Assembly: GCA_005881085.1 (NCBI GenBank)
Contig: VBGU01000072.1
Location: forward strand, 1-13,462
Direction: 5' to 3'
DNA from: Chloroflexota bacterium
GTDB lineage: Bacteria; Chloroflexota; Limnocylindria; P2-11E
DNA length: 13,462 nt
Position numbers and translations under genes: made by a program. Below are positions 12,711-13,462 of the stretch, piece after piece. Positions within the stretch are counted from its first letter, which is position 1; each line of letters starts with the position of its first letter. The notes beneath the pieces were generated by a model. That model ran no database searches and was not told the DNA's origin. It saw only the letters and a program-made list of their open reading frames with translations.

Positions 12711-13423
12711 CACGGAGCGTCGGCAACATCGGGACCGACCGCGAGCGGATCCTCCGTCGACTTCATGCGCGCATCCGCGCGTGCACGAAATGCGTCGACG
12801 CCGGATATCTCGAGCGGGCTCGCCCCGTCGTCGCGGGGTCCATTCGCGACCGCATCGCGATCGTCGGCCAGGCGCCGGGTGCGGTCGAGCTCACGACCGG
12901 TGAGCCCTTCAGCGGTCGATCCGGCGCGGAGCTCCGGCGCTGGCTCGCCGAGGCGGGAATCGACGAGGACCATCTCCCATATCGCACCGCGATCACGAAA
13001 TGCTTCCCGGGAAAGTCTCCGGCGGGAGGCGGCGATCGTCGGCCGTCGCCGGTCGAGATCGCGCTCTGCACTCCGTGGCTCGATCAGGAGCTCGCGCTTC
13101 TCCGGCCGCGGGTGATCCTTCTCCTCGGCGGTCTCGCTATCGATCGGTTCTGGGGGAAGGTCTCACTCGACGATGCGGTGGGCCGTTCGCGCGTGAAGCA
13201 GGGCGTGACGTTGATTCCGCTGCCGCATCCAAGCGGCGCGTCGCGATGGTTGAATGATCCGGCGCATCGCGAGCTCCTTCGCAAAGGTCTCGCGCATGTC
13301 CGTCGGGCGGCGCGCGCCCTTGACAGAGAGGCGAGTGCACCGACAATGCGAGTACCGCGTCAAAAAAGCGCGGCGCTTCCTTTCACGGTCGCGCTTCCAA
13401 AGTTCGCGGACGGGAGGAGGTGA
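12707..13423 (+). CDS. Uracil-DNA glycosylase superfamily protein (family 4/5-like, Fe-S type)
   Basis: The enzyme is expected to excise uracil from DNA in base excision repair. The 238 residues carry four cysteines spaced as in the 4Fe-4S family 4 glycosylases: C26, C29 (CTKC), C99 (TKCFPG) and C121. Motif 1 reads GQAPGAVE (54-61) followed by PFSGRSG (67-73), and motif 2 reads LPHPSGASRW with H174. The usual first acidic residue of motif 1 is Gln and the Asn of the T-N-x-x-K-C block is Ala95, so activity or specificity may differ. The last 40 residues are basic and low in complexity. TTG 12707 follows an in-frame TAG and is the only standard start before the first cysteine pair; no Shine-Dalgarno sequence is visible. 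Confidence 0.85.
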   Translation: MTRSVGNIGTDRERILRRLHARIRACTKCVDAGYLERARPVVAGSIRDRIAIVGQAPGAVELTTGEPFSGRSGAELRRWLAEAGIDEDHLPYRTAITKCFPGKSPAGGGDRRPSPVEIALCTPWLDQELALLRPRVILLLGGLAIDRFWGKVSLDDAVGRSRVKQGVTLIPLPHPSGASRWLNDPAHRELLRKGLAHVRRAARALDREASAPTMRVPRQKSAALPFTVALPKFADGRR

Positions 13424-13425
13424 TC
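13415..13425 (+). promoter_or_regulatory. Extended Shine-Dalgarno sequence
   Basis: AGGAGGTGATC complements eleven consecutive bases at the 3' end of bacterial 16S rRNA. It overlaps the stop codon of the glycosylase gene and ends six bases before ATG 13432, which decides that ATG over the GTG at 13420. Strong translation of the next gene is expected. Confidence 0.75.
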
Positions 13426-13431
13426 ACCGAC

Positions 13432-13462
13432 ATGCCGAAGAAGAAGAAGGCCGCGAAGAAGA
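13432..13462 (+). CDS. Lysine-rich protein, only the first 10 codons in the window
   Basis: ATG behind a near-perfect Shine-Dalgarno sequence opens a frame reading MPKKKKAAKK up to the window edge. Such a start is typical of small basic nucleic-acid-binding or ribosome-associated proteins, but too little is present to name a family. Confidence 0.6.
   Translation, partial: MPKKKKAAKK

Noticed and set aside
12707..12735. TTGACA as a -35 box
   Set aside because: It matches the consensus but no -10-like hexamer follows at 16-18 bp, and it lies at the start of a well-supported coding frame.
12596..12973. Minus-strand reading frame containing RDSNPGPPEPHSGTLPGC
   Set aside because: This is the familiar artefact of translating the complement of a tRNA gene; the tRNA-Pro and the plus-strand glycosylase gene explain the DNA.
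1..13462. CRISPR arrays, insertion sequences, prophage genes
   Set aside because: No regularly spaced repeats, transposase or integrase motifs were seen; the only dispersed repeat is the 30-nt palindrome reported above, and no second copy of the tRNA 3' end is evident.

Overview
The window is one GC-rich stretch read almost entirely on the plus strand. It is densely packed, with start codons overlapping preceding stops (ATGA or GTGA) and many GTG or TTG starts. Gene order der-plsY-gpsA, a nickel superoxide dismutase with its own maturation protease, and an actinomycete-like gas vesicle set (GvpF/L, G, S, K, J, A, without GvpN) suggest a high-GC member of the Chloroflexota/Actinomycetota side of the bacteria. 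I lean towards Chloroflexota, but sequence reading alone cannot settle this.

Layout. (1) 1-2849: housekeeping genes: the 3' part of der (ribosome assembly GTPase), plsY and gpsA (phosphatidic acid synthesis), translationally coupled. A G/C hairpin covers the gpsA stop. (2) 2880-4373: a probable secreted lipoprotein of five CarboxypepD_reg-like repeats, four with a conserved cysteine pair. (3) 4418-5173: sodN and sodX, nickel superoxide dismutase and its processing peptidase. (4) 5196-9228: a YggX-like iron-trafficking protein, then eight gas vesicle reading frames: gvpF (split in two by a frameshift), gvpG, gvpL, a short GvpA-family gene (gvpS-like), a third gvpF/L, gvpK, gvpJ and finally gvpA. 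(5) 9247-12592: two cytosolic sensor-kinase genes, GAF-PAS-PAS-HisKA-HATPase and REC-HisKA-HATPase, starting 18 bp after gvpA. (6) 12618-12691: tRNA-Pro(GGG). (7) 12707-13423: a uracil-DNA glycosylase superfamily protein with a variant active site, followed by the first codons of a lysine-rich protein behind a near-perfect Shine-Dalgarno sequence.

How it fits together. Spacing from 5196 to 12592 never exceeds 18 bp, so the iron/redox protein, the gas vesicle genes and the kinase pair could be one transcription unit. That would couple buoyancy to a phosphorelay; no DNA-binding output domain is present. SodN/SodX and the YggX-like protein form an oxidative-stress block directly upstream. Probable transcription boundaries lie before 2880, 4418 and 5196; two of these (2880, 5196) share an AACAT-N6-GTG arrangement that suggests leaderless mRNAs.

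The most interesting points are the split gvpF, a 30-nt palindromic repeat in opposite orientations inside two genes of the gas vesicle region, the kinase pair behind gvpA, the paired-cysteine repeat lipoprotein and several substitutions in otherwise conserved active-site motifs (GpsA, Der, UDG).
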